This document shows positions 31,288 to 40,111 of a DNA stretch of 56,764 bases, piece after piece. Position numbers and translations under genes: made by a program. The notes under the pieces are model-generated. The model worked only from the letters and a program-made list of their open reading frames with translations. It was not told where the DNA came from and did no database searches. Origin of the DNA: Nocardia veterana NBRC 100344 (lineage in GTDB: Bacteria; Actinomycetota; Actinomycetes; Mycobacteriales; Mycobacteriaceae); contig NZ_BAGM01000132.1 of NCBI RefSeq assembly GCF_000308855.1, positions 1 to 56,764 on the forward strand, given 5' to 3'. Numbering within the stretch: the stretch's first letter is position 1; every line of letters starts with the position of its first letter.

Positions 31288-32226
31288 ATGAACGCACCCG
31301 CGATCTCGGTCACCGGCCTGCGAAAATCCTTCGGCGATCAGGTGGTGCTGGACGGCATCGACCTCACCGTGGGCGAGGGCACGATCTTCGCGCTGCTCGG
31401 CCCCAACGGAGCGGGCAAGACCACGACCGTCCATATCCTGTCGACGCTGACCCGCCCGGACGGCGGGTCGCTCCGCGTCGGCGGCCACGATCCGGTCACC
31501 GACGCCGACGCCGTCCGGTCCGCCATCGGCGTCACCGGCCAGTTCTCCGCGGTGGACGAACTGCTGACCGGCCGCGAAAACCTGTTGCTGATGGCCGATC
31601 TGCACCATCTGCCCCGAAGTGAGGGCCGGCGCATCGCCGACGAACTGCTGGCCCGATTCGATCTGCGGGAGGCGGGCGACAAGGTGGCCGGCAGTTACTC
31701 CGGCGGGATGGCGCGGCGGCTCGATCTGGCGATGACGCTGGTCGGCGAGCCGCGCATCATCTTCCTCGACGAACCGACCGTGGGACTGGACCCGCGCAGC
31801 CGGCGCGGCATGTGGGAGATCATCCGCGAACTCGTGGCCGGGGGCGTCACCATCTTCCTCACCACGCAGTATCTGGAGGAGGCCGACGAACTCGCGCAGC
31901 GGATCGCGGTGCTCGATCACGGCCGAATCGTCGCCGAAGGCACACCCGATCAGCTCAAACGCCTGGTGCCGGGTGGCCACATCCGGCTGTCCTTCGGCGA
32001 TGCCGAGCAGTTGCGTGCCGCGGCCGACCTGCTCGGCGGCACCACCGCGGATTCGACGCTGGCCGTCCCCAGCGACGGCGGCGTTGCCGCCCTGCGCGAC
32101 GTACTCGACCGGCTCGATCGTGCCCGAATCGAACCCGAGAGCCTCGCCGTGCACACCCCCAACCTCGACGACGTCTTCCTGACCCTCACCGGCCACCCCG
32201 CACCCGAGAAGGAAACCGCACGATGA
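31288..32226 (+). CDS. ABC exporter ATP-binding protein, DrrA-like
   Basis: A 312-residue ATPase of the daunorubicin-resistance (DrrA) family. Walker A is LLGPNGAGKTTT, the Q-loop is VTGQFSAVDELLTGRENLL, the ABC signature is YSGGMARRLDLA, Walker B is IIFLDEPTVGLDP, and the H-loop region is TIFLTTQYLEEADELA. The extended C-terminal DUF4162 domain (LDRLDRARIEPESLAVHTPNLDDVFLTLTG) is typical of DrrA. ATG 31288 lies about 8 nt after GAAAGG. It is coupled to the permease by a 4-nt overlap. Confidence 0.93.
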   Translation: MNAPAISVTGLRKSFGDQVVLDGIDLTVGEGTIFALLGPNGAGKTTTVHILSTLTRPDGGSLRVGGHDPVTDADAVRSAIGVTGQFSAVDELLTGRENLLLMADLHHLPRSEGRRIADELLARFDLREAGDKVAGSYSGGMARRLDLAMTLVGEPRIIFLDEPTVGLDPRSRRGMWEIIRELVAGGVTIFLTTQYLEEADELAQRIAVLDHGRIVAEGTPDQLKRLVPGGHIRLSFGDAEQLRAAADLLGGTTADSTLAVPSDGGVAALRDVLDRLDRARIEPESLAVHTPNLDDVFLTLTGHPAPEKETAR

Positions 32227-32987
32227 CCACTCACGCCCTCGCCGATTCGCGCACCATGTTGCGCCGGAATCTGGTGCACGCCAAGCGATATCCGGGCATG
32301 ACCATCAGCATGTTCATCATGCCGCTGGTGATGCTGCTGATGTTCAACTACATCTTCGGCGGCGCCCTCGAGAAGGCCACCGGCGGCAGCTACATCGACT
32401 ACCTCGTCCCCGGCATGATGCTGATCATCCCGGCCTATCTGGTGGTCGGCGTCGCCGTGGCGATCGCCTCCGACATGACCAAGGGCATCGTGAACCGGTT
32501 CCGGACGATGCCGATGGCACATTCGTCCATCCTCACCGGGCAGGTGGTCGGGACGGTGATTCAAGGTGTGCTCGGGGTCGGACTCATGGTCGCGGTCGCG
32601 GTGGCGATCGGGTTCCGGCCCGATGCCACGATCGTGGAGTGGGCCGCGGCATTCGGCCTCATCGTTCTGGTCATCTTCGGATTGTCTTGGCTCGGAGTGG
32701 GTTTCGGCTTGGCCGCCCGGACCCCGGAGAGCGCCAGCAACACCCCCACGCCCCTGATCTTCCTCCCCTTCCTGGGCAGCGGGCTGGCCCCCACCGACAC
32801 CATGCCCGCCGGTGTCCGGCAGTTCGCCGAATACCAGCCCTTCACCCCACTGACCGAAACCCTGCGCGGCCTGCTGATGGGCGCGCCCATCGGCGGCAAC
32901 GGAGTCGTAGCGGTGGCCTGGTGCCTCGGTTTCGCGGTGGTCGGCTATGCGTGGTCGCGGTCGCTGTTCCGGCGTAAGACCAACTGA
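32223..32987 (+). CDS. ABC-2 type permease, DrrB-like
   Basis: A 254-residue membrane protein with six hydrophobic segments (TISMFIMPLVMLLMFNYIFGG, LVPGMMLIIPAYLVVGVAVAIA, VVGTVIQGVLGVGLMVAVAVAIGF, AAAFGLIVLVIFGLSWLGVGFGLA, TPLIFLPFLGSGLAP, VVAVAWCLGFAVVGYAWS). It has the ABC-2 signature KGIVNRFRTMPMAHSSIL. With the preceding ATPase it forms a drug or lipid exporter. A strong hairpin follows the stop. Confidence 0.93.
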   Translation: MTTHALADSRTMLRRNLVHAKRYPGMTISMFIMPLVMLLMFNYIFGGALEKATGGSYIDYLVPGMMLIIPAYLVVGVAVAIASDMTKGIVNRFRTMPMAHSSILTGQVVGTVIQGVLGVGLMVAVAVAIGFRPDATIVEWAAAFGLIVLVIFGLSWLGVGFGLAARTPESASNTPTPLIFLPFLGSGLAPTDTMPAGVRQFAEYQPFTPLTETLRGLLMGAPIGGNGVVAVAWCLGFAVVGYAWSRSLFRRKTN

Positions 32988-33000
32988 GTCGGACGATGTC

Positions 33001-33030
33001 GCGGGCGCCCCGGTTCGCCGGGGCGCCCGC
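33001..33030 (+). terminator. Strong GC-rich terminator hairpin after the exporter
   Basis: GCGGGCGCCCCGG (33001-33013), loop TTCG, and CCGGGGCGCCCGC (33018-33030) form a perfect 13-bp stem with a stable TTCG tetraloop, 13 bp after the permease stop. No T-tract follows, as is common in actinobacteria. Confidence 0.8.
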
Positions 33031-33177
33031 GCCCGCCGGATGCGCCCGGCGCCGACTCCGCACCTCCCGCCTCGGGGTCCGAGGCGGATCCGGCATGATC
33101 GAGGTTGGTGCCATTCGGAAGTAACCGGACAGGTTTCGGCCGATCGCCGCTGGACGTGAACAGAACAGGAGCGCCCC

Positions 33178-34527
33178 ATGCCCGGACTGGATGAGAAGTT
33201 GCAGGACATCTACGCCGAAGTGCTGCAGCGCAACCCCGGCGAAGCCGAGTTCCACCAGGCGGTGCGCGAGGTTCTCGACAGTCTGGGTCCGGTGGTCGCG
33301 AAACATCCGCAGTACGTGGACGCTGCGGTGATCCGCCGGTTGTGCGAACCCGAGCGGCAGATCATCTTCCGGGTGCCGTGGGTCGACGACGCCGGGACGG
33401 TGCAGATCAACCGCGGCTTCCGGGTCGAGTTCAACTCGGCGCTCGGCCCCTACAAGGGCGGGCTGCGGTTCCACCCGTCGGTGTATCTGGGAATCGTGAA
33501 ATTCCTCGGCTTCGAGCAGATCTTCAAGAATTCGCTCACCGGCATGCCCATCGGCGGTGGTAAGGGCGGATCGGATTTCGATCCAAAGGGCCGCTCGGAC
33601 GCCGAGGTGATGCGCTTCTGCCAGTCCTTCATGACCGAGCTGTACCGGCATATCGGCGAACACACCGACGTGCCCGCCGGTGATATCGGCGTCGGCGGGC
33701 GGGAGATCGGCTATCTGTTCGGCCAGTACAAACGGATCACCAACCGGTACGAATCCGGCGTGCTCACCGGGAAGGGACTCAGCTGGGGCGGTTCGCAGGT
33801 CCGTCCCGAGGCGACCGGATACGGCACCGTGTTCTTCACCGAGCAGATTCTCGACCGCCGCGGCGACAGCTTCGAAGGCAAACGGGTGGTGATCTCCGGA
33901 TCCGGGAACGTCGCGATCCACGCGGTCGAGAAGGTGCACCAGCTCGGCGGCACCGTCGTCGCCTGTTCCGATTCCTCGGGTTACATCGTCGACGACAAGG
34001 GCATCGATCTCGAACTGCTCAAGGAGATCAAGTACGAACGCCGCGGCCGCATCCACGAATATCCCGAATTATCCGGTAGCACGGCGTATTTCGTGGACTC
34101 CGGGTCGATCTGGGAGGTGCCGTGCGATATCGCGCTGCCGTGCGCGACCCAGAACGAACTCAACGGCGCCGATGCTCGCGTCCTCGTCGAGAACGGGTGC
34201 CGCATCGTCGCCGAGGGCGCCAATATGCCCTGCACCCCCGAGGCGACCCGCCTGTTCGCCGAGGCCGGCGTCACCTTCGCCCCCGGAAAGGCCGCCAATG
34301 CCGGCGGCGTCGCCACCAGTGCCCTGGAAATGCAGCAGAACGCATCCCGCGACTCGTGGAGTTTCGAACACACCGAACAACGCCTGGAGTCGATCATGCG
34401 CGGCATCCACGACCGGTGCCTGGAAACCGCGGAGGAGTACGGCACCCCGGGCGACTACGTCGCCGGCGCCAATATCGCCGGGTTCACCCAGGTCGCGGAC
34501 GCCATGCTCGCGCTGGGCATCGTGTAA
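33178..34527 (+). CDS. gdhA: NADP-specific glutamate dehydrogenase
   Basis: A 449-residue hexameric-type glutamate dehydrogenase, the usual family length. It interconverts 2-oxoglutarate plus ammonia and glutamate. Visible signatures are GLRFHPSVYLGIVKFLGFEQIFKNSLTGMPIGGGKGGSDFDPKGRS with the catalytic Lys in PIGGGKGG, VPAGDIGVGGREIGYLFGQYKRI, and the Rossmann motif VVISGSGNVAIHAVEKVHQLGG. The SDSSGYI segment after the second strand is typical of NADP enzymes, and the C-terminal part contains KAANAGGVATSALEMQQNA. It stands alone with a 190-bp upstream region that includes the exporter terminator. Confidence 0.97.
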   Translation: MPGLDEKLQDIYAEVLQRNPGEAEFHQAVREVLDSLGPVVAKHPQYVDAAVIRRLCEPERQIIFRVPWVDDAGTVQINRGFRVEFNSALGPYKGGLRFHPSVYLGIVKFLGFEQIFKNSLTGMPIGGGKGGSDFDPKGRSDAEVMRFCQSFMTELYRHIGEHTDVPAGDIGVGGREIGYLFGQYKRITNRYESGVLTGKGLSWGGSQVRPEATGYGTVFFTEQILDRRGDSFEGKRVVISGSGNVAIHAVEKVHQLGGTVVACSDSSGYIVDDKGIDLELLKEIKYERRGRIHEYPELSGSTAYFVDSGSIWEVPCDIALPCATQNELNGADARVLVENGCRIVAEGANMPCTPEATRLFAEAGVTFAPGKAANAGGVATSALEMQQNASRDSWSFEHTEQRLESIMRGIHDRCLETAEEYGTPGDYVAGANIAGFTQVADAMLALGIV

Positions 34528-34552
34528 GTGGTGGTGCGCGGACGCGAGCGGG

Positions 34553-34558
34553 CATGAT
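34553..34558 (+). promoter_or_regulatory. Possible leaderless -10 of the cupin gene
   Basis: CATGAT ends 7 nt before ATG 34566. It matches the xAxxxT pattern only weakly. Confidence 0.3.
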
Positions 34559-34565
34559 CGGCGGT

Positions 34566-34961
34566 ATGGCGCTGTTCGGACGCGAGCCGGGTGGGTATCG
34601 GAGCAATCCGGCGCCGGCGGTCGGCACCCGCAGCCGCATCTTCGCCCGAGTTCGGGTCGGGCGGTGGGAGCTGGTGGTGCGGCGGACCATCGTCGAACCA
34701 GGTGGCGACAGCGGCTGGCACTACCACGACGGGACGCTGTTCGTACTGGTCACCGGCAGCACCCTGAATCACCCGGGGATGGACTGCGTACCGGTGACCT
34801 ACCGGCCCGGCCGGATCTTTCGTGAGCCCGCGGGCGCCGCGCACGCGCACACCGCGCGCAATCGGAGCCGGAAACCGTTGCAGCTCACCGTCTTCTACAT
34901 CCTTCCGGCCGGGAGCCCGCTGTCACGTCCGGCGCCGGCACCGGGCTGCGACCGGGCATGA
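34566..34961 (+). CDS. Small cupin-domain protein
   Basis: A 131-residue single-cupin protein. The metal-site motif is WHYHDGTLFVLVTGSTLN (His-x-His with a later acidic residue), followed by RPGRIFREPAGAAHAHTARNRSRKPLQLTVFYILPAG (second cupin motif, His). The end is a short Pro/Ala tail. It probably binds a divalent metal; whether it is an enzyme or a binding protein cannot be told. ATG 34554 is four codons upstream in frame. Confidence 0.82.
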   Translation: MALFGREPGGYRSNPAPAVGTRSRIFARVRVGRWELVVRRTIVEPGGDSGWHYHDGTLFVLVTGSTLNHPGMDCVPVTYRPGRIFREPAGAAHAHTARNRSRKPLQLTVFYILPAGSPLSRPAPAPGCDRA

Positions 34962-34981
34962 CGGTCGGCGGCGACCCGGTA

Positions 34982-35593
34982 TCAGCCGAGAAGGGTGGGC
35001 AACAGATCGGGAAATTCGGTGAGGTCGCGCAGCACCGTATCCGCACCGGCCGCCCACAGCTGCTCCGCATCGCACGGACCGGTGGGCACGCCGACCGCGT
35101 GGGCGCCGGCGGTGCGGGCACCGCGCATATCCCCGACGTGATCGCCGACGTAGACGGCTGCCTCGTATTCGCGCAGCGCCGCGCCCTTCTGTTCGGCCCA
35201 CAGGTCGCCGATCACGGCATCGACGGCGATGTCGAGGTGGGTGAGATGGAGTTCGGCGTTCGGCTCGTACTTCCCGGTGACGACGATGACGCGGCCACCG
35301 ACGGCATGCACCGCCGCGGTCGCCGCGCGGGCGCCCCGCATCTCGACCGTGCCGGTGATCGCGAAATCCGGATACATCTCGCGATACAGGGCCGCCATCG
35401 CCGGAACCTCGGCGGCGGGGAACCAGTTGGCGAGCTCGTATTCCAGCGGCGGGCCGAGACGGGTGACGACCAGGTCACTGTCGATCGGCGTGCCGGTGCG
35501 CGCGGACAGCGCCCGGTAGCAGGCCCGGATACCGGGCCGCGAATCGATCAGCGTCATATCGAGGTCGAACCCGACCGTCGGCGGGCGGGTCAC
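34982..35593 (-). CDS. HAD-superfamily phosphatase (PGP/GphA-like)
   Basis: A 203-residue HAD hydrolase. Motif I is VGFDLDMTLIDS, with Asp nucleophile and general acid in DLDMT. Motif II Thr is in RVIVVTGKYE. Motif III Lys is in AEQKGAAL, and motif IV Asp-x3-Asp is in VYVGDHVGDMRGA. A helical cap lies between motifs I and II, as in phosphoglycolate phosphatases. GTG 35593 is the plausible start. Substrate unknown. Confidence 0.88.
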   Translation of the reverse strand: MTRPPTVGFDLDMTLIDSRPGIRACYRALSARTGTPIDSDLVVTRLGPPLEYELANWFPAAEVPAMAALYREMYPDFAITGTVEMRGARAATAAVHAVGGRVIVVTGKYEPNAELHLTHLDIAVDAVIGDLWAEQKGAALREYEAAVYVGDHVGDMRGARTAGAHAVGVPTGPCDAEQLWAAGADTVLRDLTEFPDLLPTLLG

Positions 35594-35612
35594 GACGCAC
35601 CGCCGGGGGTGA

Positions 35613-36017
35613 TCAATTGGCGGGCTGACAGGCGTCGCGCAGGGAACACGCGCCGCAGGAACTTCCACAACCACCGATATCGGCCGGAACGAGTTCGGCA
35701 ATGGCCTCGGTCGCCGCATTCGCACCCGCGCCGAGGGTGAACAGCGCCACCACCAGCGCCACCACCGTGGCGATCACGCCGACCCAGACGCCCGCGACCA
35801 GCGCGATCGCACCGGCGGCGGCGAGCAGTAGGCCCGCACCGACCGAGGTGGGCCCGGCCACCCGGTTGGCCACCCGGAACGTCTCCTCGGTACTGAGGGC
35901 ATCGTCGGTGTGCACACCGAAGAATCGATTGCGGGGCAGAGCGCCGGTCAGCCCCAGCACCCCGGTGACGACGGCGACGGCCGCCAGCAGAAACAGGATG
36001 AGCGCGACCACGAACAC
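35613..36017 (-). CDS. SdpI-family membrane protein
   Basis: A 134-residue protein with three hydrophobic segments (VVALILFLLAAVAVVTGVLGL, GAGLLLAAAGAIALVAGV, VIATVVALVVALFTLGAG). The SdpI motif RNRFFGVHTDDALSTEETFRVANRVAGP matches the family N-R-x-x-G-[IV]-R-T x n W-x-x-A-x-R-x-x-G. A C-terminal cysteine cluster (GGCGSSCGACSLRDAC) could bind metal or form disulfides, which is not usual for the family. GTG 36017 is supported by a leaderless -10. Confidence 0.85.
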   Translation of the reverse strand: MFVVALILFLLAAVAVVTGVLGLTGALPRNRFFGVHTDDALSTEETFRVANRVAGPTSVGAGLLLAAAGAIALVAGVWVGVIATVVALVVALFTLGAGANAATEAIAELVPADIGGCGSSCGACSLRDACQPAN

Positions 36018-36024
36018 CCCGAAT

Positions 36025-36030
36025 ACGGTA
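36025..36030 (-). promoter_or_regulatory. Leaderless -10 of the SdpI gene
   Basis: TACCGT on the minus strand ends 7 nt before GTG 36017. Confidence 0.45.
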
Positions 36031-36121
36031 CTCCGGTATCAAACCGCCCCACCGGCGGGGCCGCGGCGGTCACGCCGACGGCCCCGCTCACCCCTTTTTG
36101 GGTGCTGACGTGCGCACGCTC

Positions 36122-36147
36122 TACCCTGAGGGGCGACGTTGTCCACA
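36122..36147 (+). promoter_or_regulatory. leuS promoter region with a DnaA-box match
   Basis: TACCCT (36122-36127) is a plausible -10 for a leuS transcript with a leader of about 55 nt. TTGTCCACA (36139-36147) in that leader matches the actinobacterial DnaA-box consensus exactly. It is a single copy here. Confidence 0.35.
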
Positions 36148-36187
36148 GACGTTCACCAGGGGAACTCGGCGACAAGAAGGCAGGATC

Positions 36188-39163
36188 GTGCAGGACACTC
36201 GTGCAACCGATACAACCGGCGCATCGACCGGTCGGAGCGACGGGCCCGGAAGCAGCCTGCCGAACTCTTCCGACGCAGCGGTCGACGGCGGCACTCCGGC
36301 GCACCGCTACAACGCCGAGCTGGCCGGCGCCATCGAGCGCAAATGGCAGCGGGTATGGGCCGAGCGTGGCACCTTCCACGCGCCGAACCCGGTGGGTCCG
36401 CTGGCCGGCGAGACCCCGGCGGACAAGCTGTTCATCCAGGACATGTTCCCCTATCCGTCCGGCGCGGGCCTGCACGTCGGTCACCCGCTGGGCTATATCG
36501 CCACGGACGTGTTCGCGCGCTATCACCGGATGCACGGTCGGAATGTGCTGCACGCCCTGGGCTACGACGCCTTCGGCCTGCCCGCGGAGCAGTACGCCGT
36601 CCAGACCGGTGCACACCCGCGGGTGACCACCGAGTCCAATATCGCGACCATGCAGCGACAGCTGGACCGGCTGGGGTTGGGCCACGACCGGCGCCGCTCG
36701 TTCGCGACCACCGATCCCGAGTTCTACAAGTGGACGCAGTCGATCTTCCTGCGCATCTACAACGCTTGGTACGACACGTCGGCGAACAAGGCCCGGCCGA
36801 TCGCCGATCTGGTGGCCGAATTCGAATCCGGCGACCGGCCGACCCCGGACGGGCGCGCATGGGCCGATTTGACACCGGCCGAACAGGGCGCGATTCTGGA
36901 CGATCATCGCCTGGTGTACCAGTCGGATTCGATGGTCAACTGGTGCCCCGGACTGGGTACCGTCCTGGCGAACGAGGAGGTCACCGCCGAGGGCCGCAGT
37001 GAGCGCGGCAACTTCCCGGTGTTCCGGAAGCGCTTGCGGCAGTGGATGATGCGCATCACCGCCTACTCCGATCGACTGGTCGACGATCTGGAGCTGCTGG
37101 ACTGGCCGGACAATGTGAAAGCCATGCAGCGCAACTGGATCGGGCGGTCGCGGGGTGCGCAGGTCTCCTTCGCCGTGGCGCGGGCGACGGGTGCGGAGCA
37201 GGCAGCTCGCCCCGGCAGCACCAGCGCCGACGCGGCCGGCGAGAACATCGAGGTCTTCACCACCCGGCCCGACACGCTGTTCGGCGCCAGCTATGTGGTG
37301 CTGGCTCCCGAACACGATCTGGTGGACCGGTTGGTCGCCGATCGGTGGCCGGCCGACGTGGATCCCCGCTGGGTGTTCGACTCCGCCACACCCACCGAAG
37401 CCGTTGCGGCATACCGCAAGTCGATCGCGGCGAAATCGGATCTGGAGCGGCAGGAGAACAAGGAGAAGACCGGCGTCTTCCTGGGCGCCTACGCCACCAA
37501 TCCGGTCAACGGCGCGCAGCTGCCGATCTTCATCGCCGACTACGTGCTGTCCGGCTACGGCACCGGCGCGATCATGGCGGTGCCCGGACACGACCAGCGG
37601 GACTGGGAGTTCGCACGCGCGTTCGGTCTGCCGATCGTGGAAGTCATTGCCGGCGGCGATATTTCGGAATCGGCGTACTCCGGCGACGGAACCCTGGTCA
37701 ACTCGGACTTCCTGAACGGCCTGGATGTCGAAACCGCGAAGGCCACCGTGATCGAGCGGCTGGAGCGGGACGGCACCGGCAAGGGCACGGTGCAGTACAA
37801 GCTGCGTGACTGGCTGTTCGCGCGGCAGCGGTACTGGGGCGAACCGTTCCCGATCGTCTACGACGAGACCGGCGCCGCGCACGCGCTGCCGGAATCGATG
37901 CTGCCGGTGGAACTTCCGGAGGTGCGGGATTTCGCCCCGGTGACCTTCGATCCGGACGATGCCGACTCCGAACCGTCCCCGCCGCTGGCCAAGGCGACCG
38001 ACTGGGTGAACGTCACCCTGGATCTGGGCGACGGCCCCAAGACCTACCGCCGCGACACCAACGTAATGCCGCAGTGGGCCGGTAGCTCCTGGTACCAGCT
38101 GCGCTACACCGACCCCACCAACACCGAGGCGTTCTGCGCGCCGGAGAACGAGCGGTACTGGCTGGGCCCGCGCCCGGCCGAACACGGTGCGAACGATCCG
38201 GGCGGCGTCGACCTGTACGTGGGCGGCGTGGAGCATGCGGTCCTGCACCTGCTGTACGCGCGGTTCTGGCAGAAGGTGCTGTTCGACCTCGGCGAGGTCT
38301 CCGGTCCGGAGCCGTACCGCCGGCTGTTCAACCAGGGCTACATCCAGGCCTACGCCTACACCGACGAACGCGGCGCGTACGTCCCGGCGGCGGAGGTGGT
38401 CGAGCGCGACGGGAAGTTCTTCTGGACCAACCCCTCCGGCACCGAGATCGAGGTCTTCCAGGAGTACGGCAAGATCGGCAAATCGCTGAAGAACGCCATC
38501 TCGCCCGACGAGATGTGCGATCTGTACGGCGCGGACACCTTCCGGCTGTACGAGATGTCGATGGGCCCGCTGGACACCTCACGCCCATGGGCGACCAAGG
38601 ATGTCGTCGGTGCGCACCGCTTCCTGCAGCGCGTGTGGCGTCTGGTGGTCGACGAGGAATCCGGAGCGGTCCGGGTCACCGACGCCGAACCGGCGGATGC
38701 CACACTTCGCCTGCTGCACAAGACGATCGACGGAGTCGACGCCGACTACGCCGCCCTGCGCGACAACACCGCCGGCGCCAAGCTGATCGAGCTGACCAAT
38801 CATCTGACCAAGCAGTACCCGCAGGGCGCACCGCGCACTGTGGTGGAGCCGTTGGTGCTGATGCTGGCCCCGATGGCCCCACATCTGGCCGAGGAGTTGT
38901 GGGAACGCCTGGGGCACACCACCGCCCTGGCACACGGGCCCTTCCCGGTCGCGGATCCCGCGCTGCTGGTGGAGGAGTCGGTGGAATATCCGATCCAGGT
39001 CAACGGCAAGGTGCGCAGCCGGGTCAGTGTCCCGGCCGACGCCGACGCGAAGGCGGTGGAGGCCGCGGCGCTGGCCGATGCGAAGCTGCTGGAATTCCTG
39101 GCCGGCAAGACCCCGCGCAAGGTCATCGTCGTTCCCGGCAAGCTGGTCAACGTCGTCGCGTAA
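36188..39163 (+). CDS. leuS: Leucyl-tRNA synthetase
   Basis: A 991-residue class Ia synthetase that charges tRNA-Leu. The first 40 residues are a disordered extension not found in most homologues (typical length about 950-970). HIGH motif HVGH is at residues 96-99 (YPSGAGLHVGHPLGY). The CP1 editing domain spans about 280-500 (FTTRPDTLFGASYVVLAPEH, GYGTGAIMAVPGHDQRDWEF with the editing Asp). The KMSKS loop is KIGKS near 762-766, and an anticodon-binding domain and the C-terminal tail (PRKVIVVPGKLVNVVA) follow. GTG 36188 follows AGGCAGGA; no ATG is nearby. Confidence 0.98.
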   Translation: MQDTRATDTTGASTGRSDGPGSSLPNSSDAAVDGGTPAHRYNAELAGAIERKWQRVWAERGTFHAPNPVGPLAGETPADKLFIQDMFPYPSGAGLHVGHPLGYIATDVFARYHRMHGRNVLHALGYDAFGLPAEQYAVQTGAHPRVTTESNIATMQRQLDRLGLGHDRRRSFATTDPEFYKWTQSIFLRIYNAWYDTSANKARPIADLVAEFESGDRPTPDGRAWADLTPAEQGAILDDHRLVYQSDSMVNWCPGLGTVLANEEVTAEGRSERGNFPVFRKRLRQWMMRITAYSDRLVDDLELLDWPDNVKAMQRNWIGRSRGAQVSFAVARATGAEQAARPGSTSADAAGENIEVFTTRPDTLFGASYVVLAPEHDLVDRLVADRWPADVDPRWVFDSATPTEAVAAYRKSIAAKSDLERQENKEKTGVFLGAYATNPVNGAQLPIFIADYVLSGYGTGAIMAVPGHDQRDWEFARAFGLPIVEVIAGGDISESAYSGDGTLVNSDFLNGLDVETAKATVIERLERDGTGKGTVQYKLRDWLFARQRYWGEPFPIVYDETGAAHALPESMLPVELPEVRDFAPVTFDPDDADSEPSPPLAKATDWVNVTLDLGDGPKTYRRDTNVMPQWAGSSWYQLRYTDPTNTEAFCAPENERYWLGPRPAEHGANDPGGVDLYVGGVEHAVLHLLYARFWQKVLFDLGEVSGPEPYRRLFNQGYIQAYAYTDERGAYVPAAEVVERDGKFFWTNPSGTEIEVFQEYGKIGKSLKNAISPDEMCDLYGADTFRLYEMSMGPLDTSRPWATKDVVGAHRFLQRVWRLVVDEESGAVRVTDAEPADATLRLLHKTIDGVDADYAALRDNTAGAKLIELTNHLTKQYPQGAPRTVVEPLVLMLAPMAPHLAEELWERLGHTTALAHGPFPVADPALLVEESVEYPIQVNGKVRSRVSVPADADAKAVEAAALADAKLLEFLAGKTPRKVIVVPGKLVNVVA

Positions 39164-39184
39164 GTGCCTGCGGCGGCCTAACTT

Positions 39185-40006
39185 TCACTTCGGCGGTAGC
39201 AGCACGTCGTCGAGTGTCACCAGCGAGAGGCGCCGTTCGCGGATGATGTCGACCATTCGGCCGTAACAGTGGGTGACGGCCGGATGGTTGGCGTGACCGA
39301 TGACGATGGCCTGCGGATTGAAGTACTTCGTCGCCATCTGCACCAGATAGTCCTCGGTGATGATCGACGAATCCGACAGCGAGCCGTACCACAGCGTCGG
39401 CACGGTGTAGCCGAGGTCGGCGGCGATGCGGTCGACGACGGCATTGTGGAATCCGTACGGCGGTCGGTAGTACGGGGTGCCGTCGACGCCGAAGGTGTTG
39501 TGCAGGAACGCTTTCGTCCGGGCGAGTTGATCGGCGACCGCCCGGCCGGAGAGTTTGGTCAGCGCGGGATGGTCCCAGGTGTGGTTGCCCAGTTGAATCT
39601 GCCCGGCATCGACCAAGGGCCGCAACGCATCCCGATGCACGGTCCACGAGTCGTAGGCGGCGGTGACGAAGAAGGTGAAGCGCGCTCCGGTATCGCGGGC
39701 GAAGCGGATATAGGCCCCGACCACCTCGGGACTGGCCCCGTCGTCCACGGTCAGCGCGAGACTCGTGCCCGGACCCGGCAGCGCGGTGATGGTCCCGGCG
39801 GGCAGCGGCACCTTCGGCCCGCTCGGCGGTGGGAGTAGTAGCGGGGGTGGCGGCGCAGCGGAGGTGGTCGGCCGGACCGGCGCGGCCGCCAATCGTCGGT
39901 CCGTCCGGTCGGCACTGTGCGCGGAGGCACATCCGCTCATTGCGGCGACGGTCCCCGTCGCAAGCAGCATCAGCAGTTGCCGTCGGCTCGGTCCCACACC
40001 ATCCAT
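39185..40006 (-). CDS. Polysaccharide deacetylase, probable Tat lipoprotein
   Basis: A 273-residue exported NodB-type deacetylase. The N-terminus SRRQLLMLLATGTVAAMSGCAS combines a twin-arginine-like start with a lipobox (MSGC). A Pro-rich linker leads to the catalytic domain: TVDDGASPEV (Asp-Asp), GNHTWDHPALTKL (His-x3-His metal site), YYRPPYGFHN, and the C-terminal VIVIGHANHP with His. It probably deacetylates peptidoglycan or another envelope glycan at the cell surface. It is convergent with leuS, 21 bp apart. ATG 40006 is chosen over an upstream GTG/ATG at 40060 because it gives the export signal directly. Confidence 0.9.
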   Translation of the reverse strand: MDGVGPSRRQLLMLLATGTVAAMSGCASAHSADRTDRRLAAAPVRPTTSAAPPPPLLLPPPSGPKVPLPAGTITALPGPGTSLALTVDDGASPEVVGAYIRFARDTGARFTFFVTAAYDSWTVHRDALRPLVDAGQIQLGNHTWDHPALTKLSGRAVADQLARTKAFLHNTFGVDGTPYYRPPYGFHNAVVDRIAADLGYTVPTLWYGSLSDSSIITEDYLVQMATKYFNPQAIVIGHANHPAVTHCYGRMVDIIRERRLSLVTLDDVLLPPK

Positions 40007-40111
40007 CACACGGTCACCCCTGGTCGGAGGCAGGTTCCGCCAAGATACCGCAGTGGCCACGGGATGCGCGGCCGCGGTGGCAACCGGCGTGTCGAGGGAC
40101 CGATCGCGAAC

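Noticed and set aside
35948..38248. Very long minus-strand open frame opposite leuS
   Set aside because: It is the antisense shadow of leuS; composition is Arg/Gly/Val-rich without domain motifs and leuS motifs are complete.
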